Source: JAAYAO01 sp051133435 (GTDB taxonomy: Bacteria; Actinomycetota; Actinomycetes; Propionibacteriales; Propionibacteriaceae). Taken from it: DNA of 64,000 bases. Below, piece after piece: positions 8,334 to 15,549 of this stretch. The notes under the pieces are model-generated. The model saw only the letters and a list, made by a program, of their open reading frames with translations. It had not been told where the DNA came from and ran no database searches. The first letter of the stretch is position 1, and the number at the start of each line of letters is the position of its first letter. The stretch is from NCBI RefSeq assembly GCF_051133435.1, contig NZ_JBPGNY010000001.1, positions 372,001-436,000 on the forward strand. The letters are read 5' to 3'. The translations under genes were made by a program, and so were the position numbers.

Positions 8334-9671
8334 TCAGAGCAGGGGCAGCAGCTTCTGCAGCTCGAAGGGCGTGACCTGGCGGCGGTACTCGTCGAACTCG
8401 GCGCGCTTGTTGCGCAGGAAGAACTCGAAGACGTGCTCGCCGAGGGTTTCGGCGACCAACTCGGAGTTCTCCATATTGCGGATCGCCTCATCCAGGTTGC
8501 GCGGCAGGGAGGAAATCCCCAGGGCGCGGCGTTCCGGTTCGGTCAGCCGCGCGACATCGTCCTCGGCCTCCGGCGGCAGTTCGTACTCGCCCTCGATGCC
8601 GGCCAGCCCGGCGTTCAACACCAGGGCGTAGGCCAGGTAGGGGTTGCAGGCCGAGTCGATCGAGCGGATCTCGATCCGGGCCGACGAGCCCTTGTGCGGC
8701 TTGTACATCGGCACCCGCACCAGCGCCGAGCTGTTGTTGCGTCCCCAGCAGATATAGGACGGGGCCTCTCCCCCGCCGAAGAGCCGCTTGTAGGAATTGA
8801 CCCACTGGTTGGTGACCGCGGTGATCTCCGGGGCATGTTTCAGGATGCCGGCGATGAACTGCCGGGCGGTGCGCGACAGGTGGTACTCGGCCGAGGCGTC
8901 GTAGAAGGCGTTGGTGTCACCCTCGAACAGCGACACGTGGGTGTGCATGCCCGAACCCGCCTGGCCGGTGAAGGGTTTAGGCATGAAGGAGGCACGCATG
9001 CCCTGCATGATCGCGACCTCCTTGACCACCTGACGGAAGGTCATGATGTTGTCGGCCATGGTCAACGCGTCGGCGTAGCGCAGATCGATCTCCTGCTGGC
9101 CGGGGGCGGCCTCGTGATGGGAGAATTCCACCGAGATGCCCATCTGTTCCAGCATCGTGATGGCGGTGCGGCGGAAGTCGACGCCGCCACCGAGGGCGGT
9201 GTGATCGAAGTATCCGGCACTGTCGACCGGCGTCGGTTCCTGACCCGGCACGATCTCGTCCTTGAGCAGGAAGAACTCGATCTCGGGGTGGGTGTAGAAG
9301 GTGAACCCCATATCGGCCGCCCGCGACATCGCCCGCTTCAGCACGTGGCGGGGGTCGGCGTAGGACGGTGACCCGTCGGGCAGTTCGATATCGCAGAACA
9401 TCCGGGCGGTGCCGCTGTCGATGTGCCGCCAGGGCAAGAGCTGGAAGGTGGACGGGTCGGGCTGGGCGACCATGTCGGACTCGTAGACCCGGGCGAAGCC
9501 CTCCACCGCCGACCCGTCGAAGCCCAGACCTTCGGCGAAGGCGCCCTCGAGTTCGGCCGGGGCGATGGCGACCGACTTCAGAAATCCGAGCACATCGGTG
9601 AACCACAATCGAATGAAGCGGACATCGCGTTCTTCGAGCGCTCGCAATACGTATTCGGTCTGCTTGTCCAT
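8334..9671 (-). CDS. glnA2: Type I glutamine synthetase (GlnA2 class)
   Basis: 445 residues, equal to actinobacterial GlnA2 (about 446), shorter than GlnA1 (about 478). Makes glutamine, or a related gamma-glutamyl product, from glutamate, ammonia and ATP. Recognisable signatures: LGFDGSAVEGFARV near the N-terminus, PEIEFFLL (metal-binding Glu), AGSGMHTHVSLF (substrate loop and His), KPHKGSSARIEIR (ATP-binding) and the Glu flap. The GlnA1 adenylylation motif NLYDLPPE is replaced by GEYELPPEAEDD, so I doubt that the nearby GlnE modifies this enzyme. CAGACT lies 7 nt before the ATG (leaderless), and a GlnR-like palindrome lies at 9689-9716. Confidence 0.93.
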   Translation of the reverse strand: MDKQTEYVLRALEERDVRFIRLWFTDVLGFLKSVAIAPAELEGAFAEGLGFDGSAVEGFARVYESDMVAQPDPSTFQLLPWRHIDSGTARMFCDIELPDGSPSYADPRHVLKRAMSRAADMGFTFYTHPEIEFFLLKDEIVPGQEPTPVDSAGYFDHTALGGGVDFRRTAITMLEQMGISVEFSHHEAAPGQQEIDLRYADALTMADNIMTFRQVVKEVAIMQGMRASFMPKPFTGQAGSGMHTHVSLFEGDTNAFYDASAEYHLSRTARQFIAGILKHAPEITAVTNQWVNSYKRLFGGGEAPSYICWGRNNSSALVRVPMYKPHKGSSARIEIRSIDSACNPYLAYALVLNAGLAGIEGEYELPPEAEDDVARLTEPERRALGISSLPRNLDEAIRNMENSELVAETLGEHVFEFFLRNKRAEFDEYRRQVTPFELQKLLPLL

Positions 9672-9688
9672 GCCCCCAAGTCTGCCCC

Positions 9689-9716
9689 GAAACGTGTAAC
9701 AGCCGCGTTACGAAAT
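9689..9716. promoter_or_regulatory. GlnR-like operator upstream of glnA2
   Basis: The perfect palindrome GTAAC-N6-GTTAC (9696-9711) is flanked by GAAAC (9689-9693) and GAAAT (9712-9716). GlnR boxes in Streptomyces and mycobacteria are built from GTnAC-N6-GAAAC half-sites, so this is a plausible GlnR operator. It lies 25-45 nt upstream of the glnA2 start, over the expected -35 region of its leaderless promoter. No glnR gene is in the window. Confidence 0.5.
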
Positions 9717-9740
9717 ACCCCGCCGGGTTGTCGGGCGGGT

Positions 9741-9965
9741 TCAGTCGATCGGGGAACCGTCCAACCGGGTGCGGTCCTCGTCCTCGTCGTCATCGTTGAA
9801 GCGCGGATCCTCGTCCCAGGCGGTGTTGCGTTCGGCCACCCGCTCCAGAGCCTCCTGGGCGTCCTCGCGACTGGCGTAGGGGCCGAGCCGGGTGGCGGAC
9901 CGGCATCCCTCGTACGGCTCCACCTGCTTGTGATCCAAGCAGTAGTACCACTCTCCCTGAGCCAT
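9741..9965 (-). CDS. Small acidic conserved actinobacterial protein
   Basis: 74 residues. Start chosen at the ATG at 9965 because an excellent AAGGAGGG lies 5-6 nt upstream. It begins MAQGEWYYCLDHKQVEPYEG and continues with CRSATRLGPYASREDAQEAL, a pattern I associate with short actinobacterial proteins having an SPOR-like strand-helix layout. Two cysteines (10 and 21) may bind metal. The C-terminus is very acidic (run of Asp/Glu). It lies 69 nt upstream of glnA2 on the same strand. Function unknown. Confidence 0.8.
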   Translation of the reverse strand: MAQGEWYYCLDHKQVEPYEGCRSATRLGPYASREDAQEALERVAERNTAWDEDPRFNDDDEDEDRTRLDGSPID

Positions 9966-10090
9966 GATGCCCTCCTTCTCCCGTCCTTCATTGTGCCCCA
10001 CGAGTCGACATTGTGGTGGGCAGCCCCGCTGTGCCGTTCCCCCGCAGCCCCTGCCCATTCCTCGGGAGGAGGGTCCGGATCGACCCGGAC

Positions 10091-10118
10091 TTGACTTAGT
10101 TGAAAGTTTGACTAATCT
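10091..10118 (+). promoter_or_regulatory. Sigma-A-type promoter of yceI
   Basis: TTGACT (10091-10096) and TAATCT (10113-10118) are separated by 16 nt, a good -35/-10 pair. It is one of the clearest vegetative promoters in the window, and its spacer and -10 are covered by the first palindromic operator. It leaves a leader of ~63 nt containing the second operator and a GAAGGAG ribosome-binding site before the ATG at 10188. Confidence 0.7.
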
Positions 10119-10138
10119 AGTAGTTGAAAGTTCTACTA
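10096..10138. promoter_or_regulatory. Twin palindromic repressor operators at yceI
   Basis: Two palindromes share the core TTGAAAGTT. Site 1 (10096-10115) is TTAGT-N10-ACTAA; site 2 (10118-10138) is TAGTAG-N9-CTACTA. Their centres are ~22 bp apart, about two helical turns, so dimers would bind the same DNA face. A third inverted half-core, ACTTTCAA, follows at 10143-10150. Site 1 overlaps the promoter, implying repression. The layout fits a MarR-family repressor, often associated with yceI genes, but no regulator gene is adjacent. Confidence 0.65.
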
Positions 10139-10187
10139 ATGAACTTTCAATGACTTCCGGCCCACCAACAACTCGAAGGAGTTACCC

Positions 10188-10730
10188 ATGACCCAGCTCA
10201 GCGACCTCGTCGGCACCTGGCAGATCGACCCGGCCCACTCGGCCGTCGGCTTCTCGCTCAAGCACGCGATGATCAGCACCGTGCGCGGCAGCTTCGGCGA
10301 CTTCGCCGGCACCATCGAGGTGACCGGCCCGACCACTGCCGAGGTCAAGGCCGCCATCAAGGCCGACTCGATCAGCACCAACAACGAACAGCGCGATGGC
10401 CACCTGAAGACCAGCGACTTCTTCGACACCGCGACCTACCCCGAGATCACCTTCGTCAGCACCGATGTCCGCGACATCGACGGTGACGAGTTCGTCCTGG
10501 TCGGCGACCTGACCATCCGCGGCGTCACCAAGCCGGTCGAGCTGCGCACCGAGTTCGCCGGCACCCAGGTTGATGCCGACGGCCTGCTGCGCGCCGGCTT
10601 CGAGGCTGCGACCACGATCAACCGCAAGGACTTCGGCCTGACCTGGAATGCCGCCCTGGACACCGGTGGCGTGCTGGTCGGCGACCGGATCAAGATCGCG
10701 ATCGACATCGCGGCGGTCAAGCAGGCCTGA
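10188..10730 (+). CDS. YceI-family lipid-binding-like protein
   Basis: 180 residues from an ATG preceded by GAAGGAG. The start WQIDPAHSAVGFSLKHAMI and later LTIRGVTKPVELR are the hallmark opening and central strands of the YceI lipocalin-like beta-barrel, known to bind isoprenoid chains in some members. No signal peptide is present, so the protein is probably cytoplasmic, like many actinobacterial YceI proteins that are induced under stress. Twin operators and a strong promoter precede it, and a long inverted repeat follows 19 nt after its stop. The ligand and inducer cannot be deduced. Confidence 0.92.
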   Translation: MTQLSDLVGTWQIDPAHSAVGFSLKHAMISTVRGSFGDFAGTIEVTGPTTAEVKAAIKADSISTNNEQRDGHLKTSDFFDTATYPEITFVSTDVRDIDGDEFVLVGDLTIRGVTKPVELRTEFAGTQVDADGLLRAGFEAATTINRKDFGLTWNAALDTGGVLVGDRIKIAIDIAAVKQA

Positions 10731-10748
10731 ACCCGGGCGACCAAGCCC

Positions 10749-10828
10749 GTGGATGAAAACGCACCCTTGCGGCGCCCAGACGGCACGCAAGGCTGATCCG
10801 AGGCCTTTCCGGGTGCGTTTTCATCCAC
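10749..10828. repeat. Inverted-repeat element, copy 1 (18-bp perfect arms)
   Basis: Arms GTGGATGAAAACGCACCC (10749-10766) and its exact complement (10811-10828) enclose 44 nt. Inside is a second perfect 7-bp repeat, CCTTGCG/CGCAAGG (10765-10771 and 10786-10792). It starts 19 nt after the yceI stop and could end transcription, but lacks a T-tract. A related degenerate copy lies at 39871-39945, so it is more likely a dispersed REP- or MITE-like element. Confidence 0.75.
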
Positions 10829-10864
10829 CACCGCTTTCCACCCACGTGCCGACGCCCCGGGCCC

Positions 10865-10947
10865 GGGTACGCAAATCCCCAACTCAGGACCGCAAATCGG
10901 GCGATCCCGGCTGTTTCGCCGCGGGTGAGTTGGGGGTTTTGGGTACC
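10865..10947. repeat. Second intergenic inverted repeat (imperfect 22-bp arms)
   Basis: The left arm at 10865-10886 ends CAAATCCCCAACTCA; the right arm at 10926-10947 begins TGAGTTGGGGG. The arms pair over about 18 of 22 positions and enclose 39 nt. It differs in sequence from the GATGAAAACGCA element just upstream. Together the two repeats fill most of the 314-nt gap between yceI (stop 10730) and the methionine aminopeptidase start (11045), which contains no supportable gene. It could fold as an RNA hairpin. Confidence 0.6.
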
Positions 10948-11044
10948 GGCTCCTGACCCGGGGTCCTGGTCGGCCCGGCCGTCACGGGATGCCACTCGGG
11001 GTGGAGTCGGCCCCAGCCCTTGCGCCACGGCTACCATCGGGGGC

Positions 11045-11902
11045 GTGAGTGCACCCATCAAGCCCTACCCCGTCACCCCGATGCGACCGGTTCCGGCGAG
11101 CATCCCCCGGCCGCCCTATGTAGGCGACCTCGGCCCGGAGAACTACACCGGCTCGGAGGTGCAGAGCGCCGAGACGATCGAGAAGATGCGGATCGCCGGA
11201 CGGATCGCCGCCGACGCACTCGCCGAGGCGGCCAAGGCCGTGGCCCCCGGGGTGACCACGGATGAGATCGACCGGGTCGGGCACGAGTACATGCTCGACC
11301 ACGGCGCCTACCCCGCTTCCCTGAACTACCGGGGTTTTCCGAAGTCGCTGTGCACCTCGGTCAACGAGGTGATCTGCCACGGAATCCCGGACCTGCGCCC
11401 CCTCGAGGACGGCGACCTGGTCAAGATCGACGTGACCGCCTACATCCACGGCGTGCACGGCGACAACTGCAAGACCTACCCCGTCGGTGAGGTGGACGAG
11501 GAGTCCCGTCTGCTCTCGGAGCGCACCGAGGAAGCCATGATGCGCGCCATCAAGGCGGTGCGCCCGGGCCGGCAGGTGAACGTGATCGGCCGGGTGATCG
11601 AGAAGTACGCCGCCCGTTTCGGTTACGGCGTGATCCGTGACTACACCGGCCACGGGGTGCACACCGCCTTCCACTCCGGGCTGGTGATTCCGCACTACGA
11701 CGAACCCCGCTACGACACGATCATCGAAGAGGGCATGACCTTCACCATCGAACCGATGATCGCCCTGGGCGGTTACGCCTGGGAGCAGTGGGACGACGGC
11801 TGGACGGTGCTGACCGCCGACGGCTCACGGGTGGCCCAGTTCGAGCACACTCTCGTGGTGCACGCCGACGGCGCAGAGATCCTCACTCTGCCCAGCACCT
11901 GA
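11045..11902 (+). CDS. map: Type I methionine aminopeptidase
   Basis: 285 residues from the GTG at 11045, placed 7 nt after TACCAT (leaderless layout); upstream codons in the frame fall in intergenic repeats. Removes N-terminal methionine from new proteins in the cytoplasm. All metal ligands are readable: the two Asp in KIDVTAYIHGVHGDNCKTY, His in YTGHGVHTAFH, Glu in FTIEPMI and Glu in FEHTLVV; the substrate-contacting His is in NEVICHGIPD. The ~40-residue N-terminal extension with PRPPYVG resembles the SH3-binding-like extension of mycobacterial MapB. It converges on the HAF-repeat gene with 19 nt between stops. Confidence 0.95.
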   Translation: MSAPIKPYPVTPMRPVPASIPRPPYVGDLGPENYTGSEVQSAETIEKMRIAGRIAADALAEAAKAVAPGVTTDEIDRVGHEYMLDHGAYPASLNYRGFPKSLCTSVNEVICHGIPDLRPLEDGDLVKIDVTAYIHGVHGDNCKTYPVGEVDEESRLLSERTEEAMMRAIKAVRPGRQVNVIGRVIEKYAARFGYGVIRDYTGHGVHTAFHSGLVIPHYDEPRYDTIIEEGMTFTIEPMIALGGYAWEQWDDGWTVLTADGSRVAQFEHTLVVHADGAEILTLPST

Positions 11903-11921
11903 TCCAGCCGTTCAGTTCGGC

Positions 11922-13220
11922 TCAGCGGCCGGTGTCCGGCAGCCCCTTCGGCCGAGGCTTGCCCGACGGGCTCGGCTTGTCCGGAGCATCGGACGGCGCC
12001 GAGCTCGGTTCACCGGTCGGCCCAGCGGTCGGCGATCCGGTCGGGCTCGGCGACCCGGTCGGCTCGGGAGACTGGGTCGGATCCGGGGACGGGCTCGGAT
12101 CGGGCGATTGAGTCGGATCCGGCGACGGATCGGGATCCTTCTGCACCGGGGTCAACCGGAAGGCGCGCTGCCCGTCCGGGGTCATCGCGGTGCCGACGAT
12201 CTGCCCCGAGGCGTTGATGTCCGAGGCGCTCTGCAGCACGACCCCTTCGGGGGCGTCCACGAGGGTGTTCAGGTCGACCGGGCGTCCCTCGATCCAACGC
12301 ACCGCGATGCCGCCGAAGCTCCAGCTGTCGGCGAACTTGGTCGCATTGCCGACCACCACGCCGTCGTTGTTCACCGCCATCGCCGAGGTGTGCGGCATGT
12401 CCGGCGCCTCGGGATTGCCGAGCCGGGTCATGCCACCATCGCGCCACTGGACGGCCGTGGTGACGCGGTTCACCGCGACGTAGCCCACCACCAGGCCGGA
12501 GTCGTTCACCCCGTGCACCCGCAGGGTCAGCCCGTCGGTCTCGCTGGGGTGGGCGGTCGCCGCCCCCTGGTGCCAGACGGTGAGCAGGCTTTCGTTGTGG
12601 GTGTGACCGTCGTGCGGTACGGCCACCTGGGTGGTGCCGACCACGTACTCGGACGAGTCGGAGATCGCGGACGCCCGGGTGCTCCTGATCTCCCCCTCGT
12701 CGACATCGGGCAGCGGGAGGTCGGTGGCGGTGCCGCCGGCCACCAGGTAGGCCCGTCGAGCGGCGGTGCCGACGACCGAGCCGTTGTTCGCGATATCGGC
12801 CGCCAGACCGCGTCCGTCACCCTGGGGCACCTCGCCCACCGAGGCAACGCCGTCGATCCAGCGGATCGGCACGGTGGCCCCGTCGGCATCGAAGGCCTCA
12901 CCGACCGCCACTTGGTCGTTGTTCAGATCGAAGGCGCGCGAGAAGCGGGACCCTTCCAACTGCGGCAGGGCTTCCGGCTCCACCTGCCCGGCCGGCCAGA
13001 TCGCCGAGAACTGCGGTTGCGCGCTCGAGGCGGGCCGGGTGATGCCGACGGCATCACCGGCGTCGTTGATCCCCAACCCCGAGGAGACAATCTGCTCCGC
13101 CCCGGGCTCCAGGATCTCCAGTGTGTACTCGGCGTCGGAGTCGGCACCTGCCGACCCCGCCTGCCCGACCGCCATCATGGTGGCGACCAGGCCGACGCCG
13201 AGGAGCTTTCGTAATCTCAT
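11922..13220 (-). CDS. Secreted HAF-repeat protein with truncated LPXTG signal
   Basis: 432 residues from the ATG at 13220 behind AGGAGG. A Sec signal peptide (MRLRKLLGVGLVATMMAVG, cleavage near AGA) is followed by ~310 residues of repeats of the type INDAGDAVG, LNNDQVAVGEA, VNDSGLVVGYV, VNNDGVVVGN and INASGQIVGTA. These are HAF-type extracellular repeats, probably a beta-propeller. A ~70-residue Ser/Pro/Asp low-complexity stalk follows. The protein ends in LPDTG plus one Arg and a stop, with no hydrophobic helix or charged tail. It thus has a sortase pentapeptide but not the rest of the sorting signal and may be freely secreted. A Zur-like box overlaps its promoter, suggesting control by zinc; the HDGHTH segment could bind metal. 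Confidence 0.8.
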   Translation of the reverse strand: MRLRKLLGVGLVATMMAVGQAGSAGADSDAEYTLEILEPGAEQIVSSGLGINDAGDAVGITRPASSAQPQFSAIWPAGQVEPEALPQLEGSRFSRAFDLNNDQVAVGEAFDADGATVPIRWIDGVASVGEVPQGDGRGLAADIANNGSVVGTAARRAYLVAGGTATDLPLPDVDEGEIRSTRASAISDSSEYVVGTTQVAVPHDGHTHNESLLTVWHQGAATAHPSETDGLTLRVHGVNDSGLVVGYVAVNRVTTAVQWRDGGMTRLGNPEAPDMPHTSAMAVNNDGVVVGNATKFADSWSFGGIAVRWIEGRPVDLNTLVDAPEGVVLQSASDINASGQIVGTAMTPDGQRAFRLTPVQKDPDPSPDPTQSPDPSPSPDPTQSPEPTGSPSPTGSPTAGPTGEPSSAPSDAPDKPSPSGKPRPKGLPDTGR

Positions 13221-13232
13221 CAAACCTCCTAT

Positions 13233-13253
13233 TGAAAATGAGTGTCATTAGCA
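13233..13253. promoter_or_regulatory. Zur/Fur-like palindrome over the HAF-protein promoter
   Basis: The 21-bp element has arms TGAAAATGA and TCATTAGCA around GTG; 7 of 9 arm positions are complementary. The left arm equals the half-site of actinobacterial Zur boxes (TGAAAATGATTTTCA type). It overlaps the minus-strand -10 hexamer TATGCT (13250-13255) and lies 13 nt upstream of the ATG, so binding would repress. The surrounding sequence is strikingly AT-rich for this genome. Confidence 0.6.
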
Positions 13254-13316
13254 TAGGGGTGGGGATGAGGTGCGCCAACATCGCTCGGAACCGGCCCGAG
13301 GCGGTAGCCTGGATAC

Positions 13317-13686
13317 CGGAACGAGTCGGCGGGGTGATCGCGGCGCCGAGCCCGCAAGGGTGATGGCGGCGAGGAAAGTCCGGACTCCGCAGAGCAGGGT
13401 GGTGGGTAACGCCCACCCGGGGTGACCCGCGGGAAAGTGCCACAGAAAGTAGACCGCCCCTTCGGGGGTAAGGGTGAAAGGGTGGTGTAAGAGACCACCG
13501 GCATCTCGGGTGACCGAGGTGGCCGGGTAAACCCCACTCGGAGCAAGGCCAGACAGGGAGTGTTCGACGGCTGCTCGCCGGAGCTCCCGGGTAGGTCGCT
13601 GGAGGCCGTCGGCAACGGCGGCCCTAGATGGATGATCACCCGCCCCTCGGGGCGACAGAATCCGGCTTACACGCCGACTCGTTCCG
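13317..13686 (+). ncRNA. rnpB: RNase P RNA
   Basis: The catalytic RNA of RNase P, which matures tRNA 5' ends. Conserved landmarks appear in order: GAGGAAAGTCCGGACTCC (CR-I region), ACAGAAAGTAGACCGCC, a run of paired helices, then CTAGATGGATGATCAC and GACAGAATCCGGCTTACA at the 3' end (CR-IV/V). The ends pair perfectly over 15 bp as helix P1: CGGAACGAGTCGGCG (13317-13331) with 13672-13686. Length ~370 nt fits the bacterial type A class. TAGCCT (13305-13310) lies 6 nt upstream as a -10. No protein gene on either strand competes for the region. Confidence 0.95.
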
Positions 13687-13687
13687 C

Positions 13688-15166
13688 CTACTCGGTGTCG
13701 TCGGCGCCCTGTTCGGTCTCGCCATCGGCATCGACCACGCTCAACTCCACCTCGCCGGTCTTCAGGTCGACCTGTTCGACCTGCACCGTCACCGGGGAGC
13801 CGAGCCGCATCCCGTTGCCGCGCACCGACAACTCCACGGCCGGACGCCGGGCGACGATGGTGGCCTTGCCGGATTCCTCGTCCAGCTCCACCACCGAGCC
13901 CTCGAGGGTCTGCCCCACCCGGCCCGACAGCACCAGGGCCTCGACCAGGTTGACCACCCGGCGTTCGAACTGGTTGGCGCGCCGGTTCGATTCCTGCATC
14001 AACTCGGGCAGGTCCTCCAGCCCCGACAGCACCCATTCCGGTACGGGCTGGTCGGCACTGAGCGCGAGGCAGACCTCACCGGCATAGCGGTCGACCAGCC
14101 TGCGCAGGGGTGCGGTGACGTGGCTGTACGGCGCCGCCAGGGCGGAGTGCATGGCGTTCTCGGTGGGCGGAATCGCGCCATTGAAGGGCAGGTATCCCGC
14201 GCCCCGGAAGAGCCGGGTACAGGCGTAGAGCATGGCGGCGTGTTCGGGGTCCTGCGGGTCGAGGCTGCGGACGAACTCGGGATAGTCCATCTCGGCCGGC
14301 CACGGAATCGACAGGGCCCGAGCGGTTTGGCGCAGCTTGCGCAGGTCGGCGTTCTCGGCCGGCGGCAGGGTGCGGAGCACACCCACCTCGGCGTACAACA
14401 TCATGGTCGCCGCGGCCATGCCGGTCACCAGGGAGATCTGGGCGTTCCAGCCCTCCACCGGCAGCGGCGTGCGGAACCCGAGCCGCCACTTGCCCGATTC
14501 GGTGACCCGTACCTCCTGATCGGGCAGGGGCAAGCTCACCCCGCCCCGAATCGCCTCCTGTTCCTGGCGCAGCCGACCGACATCACGCAGGGCCTGCAGG
14601 GTCGTCGAGGCGGTGCCGGCGTCGAGGTCGCGTTGCACTTCTTCGTAGGTGAGCTGGGCTCGGTTGCGCACGATCGCCCGGGTGACGGTTTCCTCGGTCA
14701 CCTGACCGGTGTCGTCCAGCCGCAGTCGCCAGACCTGCGCGGGCCGGTCCTCGCCGGCCAGCAGGCTCGCCGCCCCCTCCGACAGCACCGGCGGATGCAG
14801 GGAGTAGCGCCGGTGCGGGGCGTACATGGTTTGGCCGCGGCGGCGGGCCTCCTGATCGATCACCCCACCGGGTTCGATGAAGGACGCCACATCGGCGATC
14901 GCGTACCACAGCGTCCAGCCATTGCCGTGCGGCTCGATCGCCATCGCCTGGTCGATGTCGCGGGCCCCGGGCGGGTCGATCGCCACGAACTCGATCTCAC
15001 GCAGATCGGTGGGTGGCAGTTTGGGTGAGCGGGCGGCCGCTTCGGCGGCTGCGAGCACCTCGGGTGCAAAGGACTCGTCGATGCCGAGATCGGCACGCAC
15101 ATCCTCCAGGCCCGCTTCCAGCGGACCGGGCACCTTACCTTCGACACTGACATGGCGGGCCGGCAT
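13688..15166 (-). CDS. RNB-domain exoribonuclease (RNase II/R family)
   Basis: 492 residues. Degrades RNA 3' to 5'. The RNB catalytic motif is readable as IDPPGARDIDQAM near residue 64; the usual final Asp of the DxxxxxDxDD cluster is Gln, as I recall in an actinobacterial subgroup. Downstream signatures include LWYAIADVASFI, YSLHPPVLSEGAASL, YSHVTAPLRRLVDRY and a C-terminal beta-barrel-like segment. It is much shorter than RNase R and lacks an obvious N-terminal cold-shock pair and a canonical S1 tail. TAGGGT ends 6 nt before the ATG (leaderless). Its stop is 1 nt from the 3' end of rnpB, so the two genes converge with almost no gap. Confidence 0.88.
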   Translation of the reverse strand: MPARHVSVEGKVPGPLEAGLEDVRADLGIDESFAPEVLAAAEAAARSPKLPPTDLREIEFVAIDPPGARDIDQAMAIEPHGNGWTLWYAIADVASFIEPGGVIDQEARRRGQTMYAPHRRYSLHPPVLSEGAASLLAGEDRPAQVWRLRLDDTGQVTEETVTRAIVRNRAQLTYEEVQRDLDAGTASTTLQALRDVGRLRQEQEAIRGGVSLPLPDQEVRVTESGKWRLGFRTPLPVEGWNAQISLVTGMAAATMMLYAEVGVLRTLPPAENADLRKLRQTARALSIPWPAEMDYPEFVRSLDPQDPEHAAMLYACTRLFRGAGYLPFNGAIPPTENAMHSALAAPYSHVTAPLRRLVDRYAGEVCLALSADQPVPEWVLSGLEDLPELMQESNRRANQFERRVVNLVEALVLSGRVGQTLEGSVVELDEESGKATIVARRPAVELSVRGNGMRLGSPVTVQVEQVDLKTGEVELSVVDADGETEQGADDTE

Positions 15167-15189
15167 GGGTTAACCCTAGCGGTGCCGGG

Positions 15190-15549
15190 TCAGGGCTGTG
15201 CTTCGCGGGCCACCTCCGCCACCGCGGCATCGTCGTCGAGTTCTTCCACCCGCAGGCGGTGCACCAGGTCGGCCGACCCACGTACCACGAACCGGGCCCT
15301 GGGGTCGATATCGAGGGCGGCGGCGATGCCCATCGCCACCGCGACGAGTTCCTCGGTGCCGGGCTCGACATCATCGGCATGCCGGGCGACTTCTTCTCCG
15401 GTGATCAGGTTGACCAGCCGCAGCCCGTACCGGCAGGCGTCGGCGTTGGCCACCTCGATGGCGAACAGCGACGGCTGCTGGGCGGCCAGATCGGCGGCCT
15501 GCTCCGGGTCGATCGGACGGTATTGCTCACGAAACTGTGGATCCGGCAT
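15190..15549 (-). CDS. Conserved hypothetical protein next to zinc-ribbon gene
   Basis: 119 residues from the ATG at 15549 (MPDPQFREQYRPIDPEQ). The ATG shares one base with the TAA of the zinc-ribbon gene (TAATG), indicating coupling; a longer in-frame start would lie inside that gene. The middle contains LVNLITGEEVARHADDVEPG, and the protein is acidic without membrane segments. I do not recognise a family. Its position suggests a partner of the coiled-coil zinc-ribbon protein. Confidence 0.7.
   Translation of the reverse strand: MPDPQFREQYRPIDPEQAADLAAQQPSLFAIEVANADACRYGLRLVNLITGEEVARHADDVEPGTEELVAVAMGIAAALDIDPRARFVVRGSADLVHRLRVEELDDDAAVAEVAREAQP

Noticed and set aside
11900..11945. Frameshift hiding an LPXTG tail of the HAF protein
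   Set aside because: All three frames after LPDTG run into the convergent map gene or stop; no hydrophobic helix is available.
11985..12135. Short tandem repeats that could be a CRISPR or minisatellite
   Set aside because: They encode the Ser/Pro/Asp stalk of the HAF protein; the period follows codons, and no equal spacers exist.
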